Assembly (NCBI GenBank): GCA_963082975.1
Contig: OY720350.1
Coordinates: 9,815,488-9,879,487, forward strand
Reading direction: 5' to 3'
Length of the DNA stretch: 64,000 bases
DNA from: Labia minor
Taxonomy: Eukaryota > Arthropoda > Insecta > Dermaptera > Spongiphoridae
Shown here: positions 46,330-58,522 of the stretch, one piece after another
Layout: each line of letters starts with the position of its first letter
Position numbering within the stretch: the first letter of the stretch is position 1
Notes under the pieces: generated by a model
The model's database searches: none
The model's input: only the letters and a program-made list of their open reading frames with translations
Told to the model about the DNA's origin: nothing
Program-made: the position numbers and the translations under genes

Positions 46330-46790
46330 CAATTCAAATCCGAATGTATTTTCATTTTAGATCTTGGATTAAAATTTGTGTCCATTTGTTCTAAATTTTT
46401 TGCTTTTTGTATTCTTATTGGATTTCATGCGTGCATGGTGCTTTCTTGAAATGTCGCTATTACTTCACTCACCATCTTTAAATCGAGGTCCTTGTGAACT
46501 TTATCTATCTTCATAAAAGGTGACGAGTCTGCAATTTAGCACAAGACTTTATTTTGAAATCTTTCTATATTATTTCTATTTCTGGTGCATCCCCAAAACT
46601 GAGCTTTGTACCACCAGATTGTCTTCAAGATTTGATGATAAATTAATATTTTATTTCGCACTGAAAACTCGGAAGGTCGTTCAATCAACCAGTACATTTT
46701 TTTTTTATTTCGTGACTTACACCTCAATTTTACATCGAGTATCATTCTCAAATATTTACCTGTATTAACTATAAGTATTATATGTTTATT
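46330..46790 (-). pseudogene. Jockey-like LINE reverse transcriptase fragment
   Basis: A minus-strand frame (46536-46751) encodes KMYWLIERPSEFSVRNKILI, then QFWGCTRNRNNIERFQNKVL. This is the stretch after the catalytic palm in Jockey-type reverse transcriptases, where the family normally has a W.YGIQLWG.A motif. Beyond a stop, the next about 50 codons (to about 46400) include VHKDLDLKMVSEVI, matching the family's HKDL segment. The finger and palm domains are missing. It may be part of the same insertion as 45760-46070, split by other sequence. Confidence 0.78.
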
Positions 46791-46999
46791 ATTAAATATA
46801 AAAAAAAAATGAATAATAACAAATTTAATAATAAAAAATTAGAATAAATTTATATGCAAAAATGCTTGTTGAAATTACATATATTAATAATAATATTAAT
46901 AATAAAAGGATTTAAATATTAATAATTAATAATTTAATAATATTATATAAGTAGGTACATTTCAATTAAAATGTTTTTATGGAATTTATATATATAGAA
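46791..46999. other. AT-rich spacer
   Basis: Nothing recognised. Confidence 0.5.
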
Positions 47000-47263
47000 C
47001 AGTGATTCTCAACCTTTTTTTTTACCGCGACACATTTAACGGTTTAACTATCGGCACATAAAGAAAAAGATATGTGTAAAAGTTTACCATATATTGAAAA
47101 AAGTGGTCCCAAAAACGGTTTACCTTTTTTTTTAGAACCAAATTGAAAAAACTTATAAAAAAGTCGGAAATGTTTAAGAGCCTCTTTACTTTGTAATAAT
47201 TTGGAGGCACGTTTTGATAAATCTCGCTGATAAGTGCCGCGGCATAATGGTTGAGAATCACTG
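47000..47263. mobile_element. hAT-type MITE (CAGTGATTCTCAACC family)
   Basis: The ends cagtgattctcaacc and ggttgagaatcactg are perfect inverses, with a perfect 8-bp duplication atatagaa (46992-46999 and 47264-47271). It carries a single internal unit, where copies at 11194 and 25750 have two. Confidence 0.95.
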
Positions 47264-48347
47264 ATATAGAAGATAAATCAAAATAGTACATAGTAGTTCA
47301 GAAATTGCATAAATTTCACAGATTTATATTACAAATTATAAAACTTATAAAATTATCAATTAATTCTTTTATAATTATAGTAGCATTTTATTTACCATTT
47401 TAAATGAATAATAAATGGCATTTAAAAAAAAAACAACAAAATTATAAATGTAATTTGCAACATTTTGTGTGTGATGCAATTTAGATATGGCAAATAGAAA
47501 GTTTTTTTTTTTTTAAAACGACATTCTTGTCAGAATCTTGAGATTTAAAAAAAAGGCATCTTTATCCAAGTATGGTTATTGTTATTTCTTGTGATATGTT
47601 CAATAGAGAAATATGTAAAACTAAAATAAAATTGATATTTTATTAATGTGAATTTAATTAATTATTAATTTTTATTTGGTTAGAATGTAGATATTCCCGT
47701 AAAGATTAGTATTTAATTTCTTATAATATTATAAGGAAAAGAATTTAACTAATGCCCTAATGGTATGTATGCTAACTTTCAACTTCGAACCGCTCTTTTT
47801 GTTATACTATTTGGTCAAAGTTATAAAGTGTAAAAACTCGTAAACTGGAAGAACCCTTTGGATGCTGTTTTGAATATTAATTTATTTTTTCTTTCTAATA
47901 GTTTCCTGTTTTAATTATTCAAATAGTTTTTGTTGTTTAGTTGATTACGATCATTAGAATTTACATTTTCATTATCATTATCAAAATTTTCGATTATTTC
48001 TATAATAATAAATTATTCATTTAACATATTTATATATAGTTAGGTATTTATACTAAAAAAAAATCCTGGTGATTCAATTATACATGATAAATGATAAAAT
48101 TTAATTTTAAATTATTATGTTTTAAACAACAACCATATAATAAATTCATTTTAAAATAATATTATATATAAAATAATAATTTATCTAAAATCCATTTTAT
48201 ACAACTTATAATATAAATAATTAACTATAATATAAAACAAATTGATGATAAAAATAAAAATAATAATAGAAAGATAGAATTAGTAATTAAATAAATAAAT
48301 AAATATTATTTTTATATAATTTATTAATTAATATAATAAAGATTTTT
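47264..48347. other. AT-rich sequence, nothing recognised
   Basis: No recognised content. Confidence 0.5.
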
Positions 48348-48998
48348 ACCGACCGACGATAGTAAGGGAGGTATTGTTTTCACACCAAATTTCAAATGAG
48401 GAGATTTTTACATATCTCCACGAATCATGCATTTTCTTAACAGAAAAAAGTATTTTTAGCATGATGTCTGTCCGTCCGTCCGTCCGTCCGTATAGATGTG
48501 TACAGCCTGAACGACTCAACGGATTTTGATGAAATTTGGTATATTTACTTAATGCATCAGTGGGATGAATTGTTCCACTTTTGGTGCAAATCCGGAAACC
48601 GGAAGTGGTAGTATTAGCGATCGACGATAGGAAGGGAAGGGTTATTTACACACCAAATTTCACATGAGGAGATTTTTTTACATATCACCACGAATGTATT
48701 GGTTTTGTCCTCGGGAAAAATCATCTTCATTATGTTTTTCTTAATTTTAAATTATATGACGTCATCCAGCCCTTCATGACGTCACATGATTAGAAGTTAT
48801 ATGATCACGGGCAACGCCGGCTAGTTCAGCTATATATTATAAATAAAATAAAATTAAAAATATTTATGTTATATCCATATCTGCTTGTTATTACATTAAT
48901 AGATATATTAAAATTATTTGAAATTGTTTCTGTAGCTGGAAATTAATTTATTTCAAACTGTCGGTCGGTTCGGACCTGGCCACAGGTCAACTTATTTT
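48348..48998 (+). mobile_element. Helentron-like element, family B, copy 2
   Basis: Starts accgaccgacgatag and ends with hairpin gacctggccacaggtc plus aacttatttt. A (TCCG)n microsatellite lies at 48470-48491. About 48784-48835 replaces the acagcctggtcttgc of the other copies with a segment ending gggcaacgccggctag, the form of a canonical Helitron 3' terminus. Confidence 0.8.
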
Positions 48999-50459
48999 CT
49001 TTTTTTTTTTTGAATTAACGATTTATTAATGTTTTATTTAATTTATTCTCAGAATATAATATATATTTATACATATATATATTTATAAATAACAGAAAAA
49101 ATATATTTATAATAAATAACTTGTAGGGTTGTTTGTTTTAATCACGCAATGCAGTCACATACAACGAAAGTCACTTGCAAATGATTTACCTTTCGTGTTC
49201 AAATAGACACGATTTTTGATTGGTCTCTGACCACTTTTGACCTCTCGACCTTTTTTCTCTCTTTAATGTTTTATATTCTATTTAGTTATAAAAAAATAAA
49301 TAAATAAATAAATAAAAAACAGTGAAGCATATTATATTAAAATTTTAATAATCTTTTTGTTTGTCATCTTTTAGATTCAGTTTTGAAAAAAAATGATAAT
49401 TAATTATATAAAGAAAAATATTAATTTTTAATATTTTTATATATTTATATATAGGTAGGATATGTTAATATATAAATATTAATATTTGTCTACATAATTA
49501 ATTAACTAACATGACTGTTTCTCTGATGTTGCTGAACTTCAAAGTTCATAATCTCAGCCCTGGGCTTTGAATATTTTATCTTTATTATACATGTACTTAA
49601 GTATTTGTGGATGTTCGTAATACATGTCTGTCACAGGTTATTTACCCTATAATAGTAATTAATTGTATTATTACTAAAGTATACCTCAAACATTCCAAAT
49701 TATTAGAATCAATTCTTTTTTTAATTGTAATATTTAATAAATTTTTCAATTTTTTAGTTCTTTTTATGATTAGCATGTTTGCTTATTAAAGTTGTTAATC
49801 TATCTAGTTTATTTTTTTAAAAAAATATCACTCATTACAAAGGGCAGTTTTCTGCAGTAATTAATAATTTTCATTATTTTTCTTCTTTTTGATTTACATT
49901 AGTATATAAAGAGTATTATTTACTTGAAATACAATAGTATACATTTTTTAGTTTATAAAAACATTTCTTCTGTTATTTTTGAATAATTTGAATTGTTACT
50001 TTCTATGTAAATATATAATTTACTCTTATATTTAATTTATTTATTTATTCTTATTCTTCTTCTACGTATCAATAGATTATCTTTTGGGAATCTATTTTTG
50101 ATTTGATTGTGAATATAAGTGACTGATGATGAGATTTTTCAAAAATTGATATAATATATATATTTTGTTTTTGGGTTTGATAAAGGAAAAAATTTCATGA
50201 TAACGTGTTGATTTTAATTTATAAATAATTTTAAAAAAAGGAAAGAAAAATAAAAAATAAATAGAAAACAATTTGGATTTAATCGTAAAACAACTCTTTT
50301 AAATCACCATTTCTCAAAAACGATTTCAACTTTTAACTTACCAACTGTTTTGAAAATGATTGAACGTATGATTACCGAGTGTACTAATCTTCAGTCATAT
50401 GGTGGTAAATTAAAAAATGAACAGGCTATTGGACAATCTTCTTAACGAAAGGCGTTTAG
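48999..50459. other. AT-rich sequence with a possible LINE scrap
   Basis: Bases 50310-50425 read LPTVLKMIERMI in one plus-strand frame. This resembles a LINE fingers-domain motif, but the match is short and may be chance. The rest is A/T-rich. Confidence 0.3.
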
Positions 50460-50820
50460 TGGTTCAACATGTGCGGAAGTGGTGGGGCTAAAAACAAGAG
50501 CCGCCTACTTCCTTTGCATTCATTGTATGTTCTCCCTCCTCCTTTTCCTCAACTCTCCCCCTCCGCCCTCACCCCACCCCATCTACTTCATTTCCTTATA
50601 CCTACCATTTTTCCTTCCTATTTTGAAATGGTAATTGCCGCCGGGGATGTTACCATGTTGATTTTTTGTTTTTTGTTCCCCCTCCTGGCATTTGCCCCGC
50701 CTCGCGTGACGTCACGCGTGTTGGCAGCTGAAAGGCGCGGAGACTTGAATGCCAGACGCATGAAATCCCCCGAAGGGTGGCACGCACATCGCCTAAACAA
50801 ACATTCGTTCCCTCACATTT
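50460..50820. other. GC-rich, CpG-containing block with a 16-bp palindrome
   Basis: A plus-strand frame of 149 codons (50469-50918) covers the block, but it is proline-rich from pyrimidine runs and shows no domain. At 50703-50718 the perfect palindrome cgcgtgacgtcacgcg contains the cAMP-response-element core tgacgtca. The block stands out against about 1 kb of A/T-rich DNA on each side, so a promoter or first exon is conceivable. Confidence 0.4.
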
Positions 50821-51012
50821 GTTTTATTTTTAAATTATACTGTTTGTTTGTTTTCCAACAACCAACAACAACTATTATAGATTTATTATCAAATTTTATA
50901 ATATTATTAACATTTTGAAAACACCATTTTCAATCTGCTTGTCTCGATAAATTTCCCTTTATAATTTTTGTCTTATATTCAACATGTTCATAAAAATAAA
51001 TAAAATAAAATA

Positions 51013-51047
<35 letters not shown>

Positions 51048-51208
51048 TAATACAATAAAGAATTAATCGTTATATTATATTAAAATTCATATTACCATTA
51101 ATTACTAAAAATTATTTAGATAAACAATATAAACTATTTTTTATATATCCCTACATATAAAAATATTTTCACAACTCATGTTTTTTTTAATGATTTTATT
51201 ATTTTAAA

Positions 51209-51244
<36 letters not shown>

Positions 51245-53175
51245 CTTAATATTTTTTTATTAATCATAAAATAAATAATTATACCTCTCGATCTTTTTTA
51301 AGAAAAAAAACATAAAATTGTATAAAATTTATTTCCAAAACATAATAATTAATTAAAATGAAAATAAATAAATAAAAGAATAGTTGATAAGATTAATAAC
51401 TTTATTTATTATAATGAATTAGAGTGATAGAATTATATTATCTCCTATAAAATAACAATAGGATGTTTTTAAATAGATTTCTTATAAATATTAAAATTTT
51501 AAAAAGACTATTAAGCAAATTATTTGATTTTTAATATTCATATTTAAATTTTATTTCGATTAATAAACAAATTAAAAAATAATATTTAATTTTTTCTTGT
51601 ATAAAAATCGATTTTTTAAAAATATTATTATTAAAAATTTTATTTTTATTTACTTGTTCCGAACACTTTAATGGTATTGATTTAAGTAAGTACCTTCACT
51701 GGGTTTTGGATTTAAAGTTGAGTTTCCTTTACGCAACTCTGGTAGAAAGTTCATTTCCAATTTGATCCAATTGCTATCGAAGACCACCTTCCCCCCCCCC
51801 CACTCCCTGGATGAACTTGGCGTGCATCACGGATCCCTCTGCGTATCCGGAGCTAATTGAATCTGTTCAATTAATGACATTGGGTTGCTAAGTATGGGTA
51901 ATTGTGTGAGTGTGCTGTTGCCTGTATATTCAGGCACATTTCTGCTCAACTTCTTAATGATCTGAGAATAAATTTATAAAGAATTAACGCAGAATTTTAA
52001 ATTAAAACTCGAAAAAGACCTCTATAATTTGAAACTTCCGTTATTTAAAATTGCCTACAAAGGCTGGTTATTAATCAGAAAATGAATAGCTATTTCGGGT
52101 CGATAACGTTTTCAATTAGAGTAATTGGAAATTTTCCTAATTAAAATGTAAATTTTTTCCAAACTTCAGAGTCTAGAATAATGACGATGATGATTTTTTT
52201 TCTTTATCATCTGTTAATTGATATTTAATTTATGTATCCTTACAGGATATGGTGAATAAACAAATAAAGTGGTGTAGATTACAAAATGATAATGACTATC
52301 ATTTGATATGTATATTTGTTTAGAATATAATCACCTTACATGAAAGAAATAAAAATGGCTTGACTGTGACAAATTCTTACATCTCTTTTTTTACACTCTT
52401 CAATATGCACCTGGAACAAACTATAATAATACTTGATGAATATTATAATACTATACAATATGGATCCCTTATAAATTCAAATAAATTAATTACAATGATA
52501 ATATAATATAATAATAAATTTGTATTTTAATAAATTATATTTACCTGTATTATCTATCTATAAAAACAGATTGAAAAAAAAATAAATTCTAGAACGCAGG
52601 TGGTAGCCAATTATTATTTTTTCAACAGATGATTATTTACATATATTAGTATGAATATAATATATATAATATCATTCTTCATTAAATTTTGATTAAAATA
52701 ATCAACAGTTTGCATATTTTATTATTAAAATTCGAAAACGTTTAACTTTTATTAATATGATTAAGATTTGTTGTTTTAAAAAGATTTAAAATTATATATT
52801 AGAAAGATATGATTAATAAAAATGTTGAATAAAATTTTTTAGTAACACTTTTATGTTAACATTTCAATAGATTTTTCTTATGCTAAATTAAGATTTATAA
52901 ATCATCTTCCGTTTTTAAAGATCCTCATCCATTAACTTTTATAATATTTTTTCAATCTTTTATTTATATTAATGAATTAATGTATAAATTATTAATCAAA
53001 ATTTTCCTATTATATTGAAAATTATTATCTTTTTTATAGTATGGTATATTTTTAATTAAAATTAATATAATTATTATTATATTATAGTGAATTAGATCAA
53101 ATATTTTCTGTTTAAATTGACAGATTACGTTTGTTAGAGTCTGTCACTTTTTACTCACTCATTCAAACTAAAATA
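50821..53175. other. AT-rich sequence, two (TA)n runs, one higher-GC block
   Basis: (TA)n at 51016-51046 and 51212-51243. Bases 51690-51910 are of higher GC and contain a run of about ten C at 51791-51800. No gene or repeat family recognised. Confidence 0.45.
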
Positions 53176-53655
53176 TCAGGGAGGTCAATAAGTCAGTGAC
53201 TTTTTGAATAAAACACAGGTTTTTGGATAAAAAATTGTCTCTTTTGAGTGCTATACACTTTCTTTACCCCTTCCAAAAAAAAAAAGATTTATAGAGGACA
53301 TCTTTGGTGCCGATTCACCCCGAAAAACTCACTGTTTTGACTCCTTTTTGGTCTCTGGTGTGTTTTGGAAGTTCCACGTTCATCCACGGTTACGAAACGG
53401 TGCAAAAACTCGGTTTCAATGATGTTATTTTCCAAAAAAAATAATGCTTAATGAGCACACGAAATTCACTTTTTTCATTTTCTTCTCCAATCACGAGGTA
53501 GTCTACTATTAATGGATGTCAAACTAAAATGGTTGGCTGCTGGTTCAAATTTCGAAACGAGTCAGCTGATAGTTGCCTTTTGACAGAAGCAGTGTTGCCA
53601 TTTCATTTAAGAGACGAGAAATTCAAAAAGTCACGAACTTATTGACCTGTCTTCG
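53176..53655. mobile_element. Mariner-type MITE, 480 bp
   Basis: Inverted ends share aggtcaataagt and tgactttttgaat over about 35 bp. TA flanks both ends (53174-53175 and 53656-53657). The inside is non-coding as far as I can read. Confidence 0.8.
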
Positions 53656-54756
53656 TACCCACAATGACACTTGGTCACATATACTAAGTGCCAGAATTTC
53701 GAATTATGGATGTCGGAACATTGAGAATCAAATTTCACATTAATATTTGAAACAATCCACTTTCATAAACAAAACCTAAATACATATATTATAGAGACCG
53801 AAATAAAAATGAATAAAAATTGATTTATCTATAAATATGAAAATTCATTAATTTTCTTTGAAAATTATGTATAAGTTGATTAATTGATGAGCATTAAGAA
53901 TTGATGATAAAGTCAGATTAGTTTGATAAAGATGATACTTCAACCACCTGTTTTAATTAAGCCCACTACCCCCTCAATGTTTCCGCAAACCACCCTTTTT
54001 TTTAATAGTAGCACATTTTTCAATCTAATGGAATGTTATCCGGAGGGGACTAATTGGCAAAGGAACTGACCTTTAAGGGAGTAGTATATTTGGTTTAGAG
54101 AAAAAAAAGGTCTCTATCGAGATCTTTTGACGAGGCCACGATTTATTGCACTAATTATGTAATTATCCTATAACATATAATAAATAATTTCAGAATTAAT
54201 TATAAACCAGTTTTTTTCTTAGACTTTACTTTCGATCGAGAACTATTCTTTGATTAAACAGATGGGATGATGCTTTACTGAAAAAAAGTCAATTTCCTCA
54301 AGCTAATTATGTTTGTATTTTTTTTTTAAGTTTTTTTTTCTAAAATAAATAGATTTTAAAACTGGAAATCTATTTACGGAGAAAACTTTTAAAATACAGA
54401 TTAAATTGTATATTTTTCTAAATTAAATAAAAATTGTTATTTTTTAAATAAAAAAAAAATTGTAAAAAATATATAGGTATATGTATTTAATTATTTATTC
54501 AAAAATTAAAAATAAAAATAAATCTATTGTTAAAACTAATTTTAAACATGGGTCATTCAGGTTAATATTGGATTCTTGTTAACGTACAAATATCTAAACA
54601 AAAATCATCAGATTAAAATTAAAAAGGTCAAATATAAATAACTAATAATATTAAAGGGAATAATAGAAATTGACGTGGAATCAAAGTCAAAATATTTTTT
54701 CTAGTATTTTGTTTTAAAAAAAATATTTAAACTTATTATTTATTTTTCAATAAAAA
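53656..54756. other. AT-rich sequence with an unrecognised block at 53940-54140
   Basis: No recognised content. Confidence 0.45.
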
Positions 54757-55019
54757 GGCGCCATTGGGTGTGTGGGTAGCGAACCTGCCTCACATTCACA
54801 TGGTCCCGGGTTCAAGTTTCGGGTCTGGCAAGGGAATTTCCCTAGCTGGGGTCTATGGGACGGAGTCAATCCAGCCTCCGGGAACAACATTGGGGAAAAG
54901 CTACTTGATAGCGCCTCCGAAAATCAAGGTAAAGGTTGAGAGGACCCGTTCTACTGATCATAGGACACCTCATTGATATAACCGGCTTGATAGACGTACA
55001 AAGTCAGAGTTTTTTTTTT
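54757..55019 (+). mobile_element. tRNA-derived SINE (family 2), full length
   Basis: Begins ggcgccattgggtgtgtggg. The A-box-like tgggtagcgaacc and B-box-like cgggttcaagttt are about 35 bp apart, as in tRNA. The tail is agtcagagttttttttt. A 12-bp duplication tatttttcaata lies at 54741-54752 and 55025-55036. It aligns along its length with the copy at 40996-41232. Confidence 0.88.
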
Positions 55020-56010
55020 ATATATATTTTTCAATATTTTTTTTTATAAAAAATTTATAGTGTTTATTCTTTATTTCATTAAAATTAGTAAAAGCCCCTA
55101 TGAAATGTCTATATGTCTTTATATTCATATTTTTTACAGAATGATTGTGTAGTTTGGACCAGATTGGTACCATTTTGAAAATCAAGAAATTGAGAAACGC
55201 TCAACTTTTAAGGTTTATTATTGAATATGGTTTAATCTTGTTAGTATACCCTCTTTTTCTACTCGCCTAATACAGAAAAAAAAAATTTGGTAAATGAACA
55301 AACTAGTTTTCTGTTATCTCATTCAAACAAAATAAGTAAGAAAAAAAATACTAGTAACGGAAGAGAGTTGAAAGACGAGGAGGAGGAGAAGGGGGTGGGG
55401 GAATGGAAGAAGGAGGTGGAAAGCATTCAAAGGGATGAGGGTGCTTCATGCTGAGTCTGCAAACTTAGTCAGGGCAAACTTTTGAACGAGTTTCCTTCGA
55501 ATCCGCCCTTTAGGCATTGATTGATTTTTTTTTCTACATTTACGTACATCTTATTTCCGTATTTTTATTGACGAATCTATCCCTTGGGCTACGATAAGTG
55601 GCCTTCCTTTAAGTAATCAAATATTTAGATTGATAACTCTATTCGAGTCGCTTTATTAATAATAAGTTTTTTAGTTTAATAAACCTTTAGATGAGAGAGA
55701 AAAAGGAAAGGGAGCCTCGAGAGAGTGGATCAGTTAAGGAAGACGGTAGGGTTGGAGGGTTGGAGAGTTAATTGTGTTGTTCATAATGAAAACAAAAAGG
55801 AAAAAGGAAAAACCCAGAAGATATAATCAAAATATATGATCCCAGCAATTAAATGACGATAGAAAAGTTTAAATAGATAATTTTTTTTTTATTATTATTT
55901 TTTTATTAAATATTTTATAAAATAAATTTTAATATTAAATAATGTTCTAAAAATTCAGAAAGATATTAACAAACAGGGTGTATAATAAAAGAATAAAAGT
56001 TTCTATGGCT
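55020..56010. other. AT-rich sequence with a purine-rich, higher-GC block
   Basis: Bases 55360-55520 are rich in GGA/GAA and 55690-55770 are purine-rich. No coding evidence. Confidence 0.4.
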
Positions 56011-56280
56011 CTACGAAATACGAAAGTTCTTTGACGCGGCAACCACACTTCTCCAAACTTTCTCATTCTCCACAATTCGTATATTTTCTCCAAACTCCCT
56101 CAAGTCCCTTCAACATTGTCTGCCCACCGAGTCGAGTTAGTCTACCAACCGTTCTCTCCACAATTAGGGTTCTTGTCAGTCTTACCTCTCCCATTCTAGC
56201 CACATGTCCCGTCCATCTCAACCATCTCGTCTTTATGACTCCATTCAAGATATTTGATCTGCTCAAAAACATTAAAGTAT
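56011..56280 (-). pseudogene. LINE ORF C-terminal fragment
   Basis: A minus-strand frame (56063-56272) encodes TRWLRWTGHVARMGEVRLTR, the well-known RLRW.GHV.RM motif in the C-terminal region of many arthropod LINE ORFs (RTE/CR1-like). After a frame change it finishes WRSVVAASKNFR and a stop near 56011. The LINE remnant at 62640-63420 ends in the closely similar WRNVVVAAKNFR, so the two belong to one lineage. All polymerase domains are missing. Confidence 0.8.
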
Positions 56281-56756
56281 TTACTTCTTAAATGTATATA
56301 AATTATTCATTTTTCTTTGTATTTTCAATTTTTGATATTTTTAAAATTTTATTGAAAAAGTTTTTATTTTATATAAGTAATTAGAAATTAAAAGTTTATT
56401 TATTTAATATTTTTAATTAATAAATATTTAATGATGTTAATAAATTTGTTTATAAATAGAATTATAATAACGAGGTTTTCCTCATATTGTAAAAAAAAAT
56501 CTACTAAAGATGGATTTAGGGATGTGTTTAGGGATTTTGTCTAGAGGGGTGAGTTTGGAGAAAAGCAATTATTTAATTCCAGATTTTCTTGTTCCTAGTC
56601 TGAGGACAAAATAGGGTTGAATTTTTTTTTTTGGCATGTCTGGTTTTATCGGATGTCCCTGGGGGCGATTTATCGTCTCCGCCTTTGTCTCATTAACAGT
56701 GCCAGATGCCACCCGGAAGTTCAGTGGTCAGCTAATTGCACTAGATGCTGTGCAGT
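56281..56756. other. AT-rich sequence, nothing recognised
   Basis: No recognised content up to the coding-like segment. Confidence 0.4.
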
Positions 56757-56960
56757 AGCCACCCCATCCCGCCTACTCTCTACCATTCGTTGGTTACGCG
56801 AAAAACGACCCAGCAAAGGCAAAGGAATTGCTAATAAGAGAAGCTGCTAAGCTTAACAGACGTTTCAATTCTTCTTTTCTCAAATCCCCAAGATCTGATT
56901 TATGCATTCAAATAAAAGAATTCAACGCTTGTGACCTCAATGAACAAAAAAAAAATAAAA
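56757..56960 (+). other. Possible coding fragment without start codon
   Basis: One plus-strand frame stays open from about 56757, after a stop and a gtgcag that resembles a splice acceptor, to past 56950. It reads with ordinary amino-acid composition, for example NDPAKAKELLIREAAKLNRR. The charged helical pattern looks protein-like, and it could be an exon or a retroelement fragment. I recognise no family. Confidence 0.3.
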
Positions 56961-57155
56961 AAAAAAATTTGTTTCTGTTTTAAATTTATTTTACTAAGAG
57001 TTTAAATTCAACGTTTACCGATTTTCAAGCCGATCATTTAGTAATAAATTAGCTACAATCTATTTGTTAAAATATTTACTATATATATATACACCTAAAG
57101 GAAATCTTTTCATACAAAAAAAAAAAATAACTTATTAAATTATTACCCCTTATAT

Positions 57156-57515
57156 AGGGTAAAGTATACAGTCGTTGGCCCCCTATCACTAAACCACAAA
57201 TAATAAGAGATGTTTATTTTAAAAATAGCGTTATTAACTATGGTTATGTAATCGTTTGTTGTATGGTTGAATAATCAGTATAGAATACTTAGGCCAATAA
57301 CTATAACAGGGGGCCAATAACTGTATTTTTTAGGATTTTTGCGTGATTATTGAAAATGTCATGAGAAATTTTTTTTTTTTTTATTCATCAAAATGCTCAT
57401 AGTATCTATGTTCTGCTAACCTAATTTGACACAGATTGATCCTCAATTTGCCCAGATATGCATTAAAGACTGCTAGGAATTGCTTAAGGGGGCCAACGAC
57501 TGTATGCTTTACCCT
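57156..57515. mobile_element. TIR element, 360 bp (complete copy of the family at 1-40)
   Basis: The ends agggtaaagtatacagtcgt and its inverse agtcgttggcccccttaa-type sequence pair over about 28 bp with one mismatch. Subterminal repeats of ggccaataact and ggccaataactgta lie near 57291-57328. I could not fix a target duplication. Confidence 0.8.
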
Positions 57516-58522
57516 ATTTAATTTACATGTATTTTTCAATGAATCAAAAATCGTTTCATTGTTTATAATTCTTATGATTTTTTTTTAACATCACAGTAAT
57601 CAAATGTCCCGAAAAAAATTTATGATGTCTATATTAGTCATTTACCTGAAATTCTATTTCATTTTATTACGTAACCCCCTCATTACACTGTTGACTTTAT
57701 GAATCAATGAAATAACTCCAAATTTGAATAAACTTTTGTTTTTTAATAAAATTACTTCTGTACTGACTTTTGGAAAACGTTTTATTTGTTAAATGATTTT
57801 GTTATATTTTAGAAATTCCCAAAGATAGAGATATTTCTGAAGAATGATCATTATAAGTGAATAGAGAGAGATTTATCTTATAATACACAAGCAACGAAGA
57901 GTTGTCTGACTTGTTTTAAATTAATATGCAAAATTATATCATTTAATCGTGCATGAATATTTTATCTTTCTTTATAATGAACATCGATTTCTAATGGCGT
58001 TTCTAACGATCTCTTCCTCATTATTAATATGTCTCTATTTGTGCCCGCTGTTGCTCTAAGAACGTCTCTGTATATCATCTCCCCTGTTGTTTCTCCACTT
58101 GTTTCTGTCTGTCTCCTGCAGAGAGGCTGCTGACATCTTCATCAAACGAGGACCCTCCGATAACAACATACATAGATTATAGACTGTTTTGATACGAGTT
58201 TACTAGTCAAAGAATTCATATGTCGAATTCTTTTTGTTAGTTATAGATTATATAGATAGAAAATATTTATTAACGCTATTAAAATAATAGAATATCTATA
58301 TAGAATATCATTGGGGTTCCATCTTTGGATGTTTAAAGTTTATTTTATTTATTAGAGGACTTTGAGAAAAATATATAATATATACATACACCTATTCTAT
58401 CTAATGTTAACATATCTATAAATATTTTTAAAAACAACAACATATTAAATATTCAATATTTTTTTTTAAAAATAATTTTTAAAGTTGCAATTTAAAATAT
58501 ATATATGTAGATATACCATATA
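57516..58522. other. AT-rich sequence with an unrecognised block at 57990-58160
   Basis: No gene or repeat family recognised. Confidence 0.45.

Noticed and set aside
50310..50425. LINE fingers domain near LPTVLKMIERMI
   Set aside because: The match is about 12 residues with no supporting motif downstream. Not listed as a gene.
50469..50918. 149-codon open frame on the plus strand as a host gene
   Set aside because: Proline/leucine bias comes from pyrimidine runs, there is no domain, and the second half runs into A/T-rich sequence.
54764..54976. 70-codon frame matching a 68-codon frame at 41019-41225 as a conserved gene
   Set aside because: Both are translations of the same tRNA-derived SINE.
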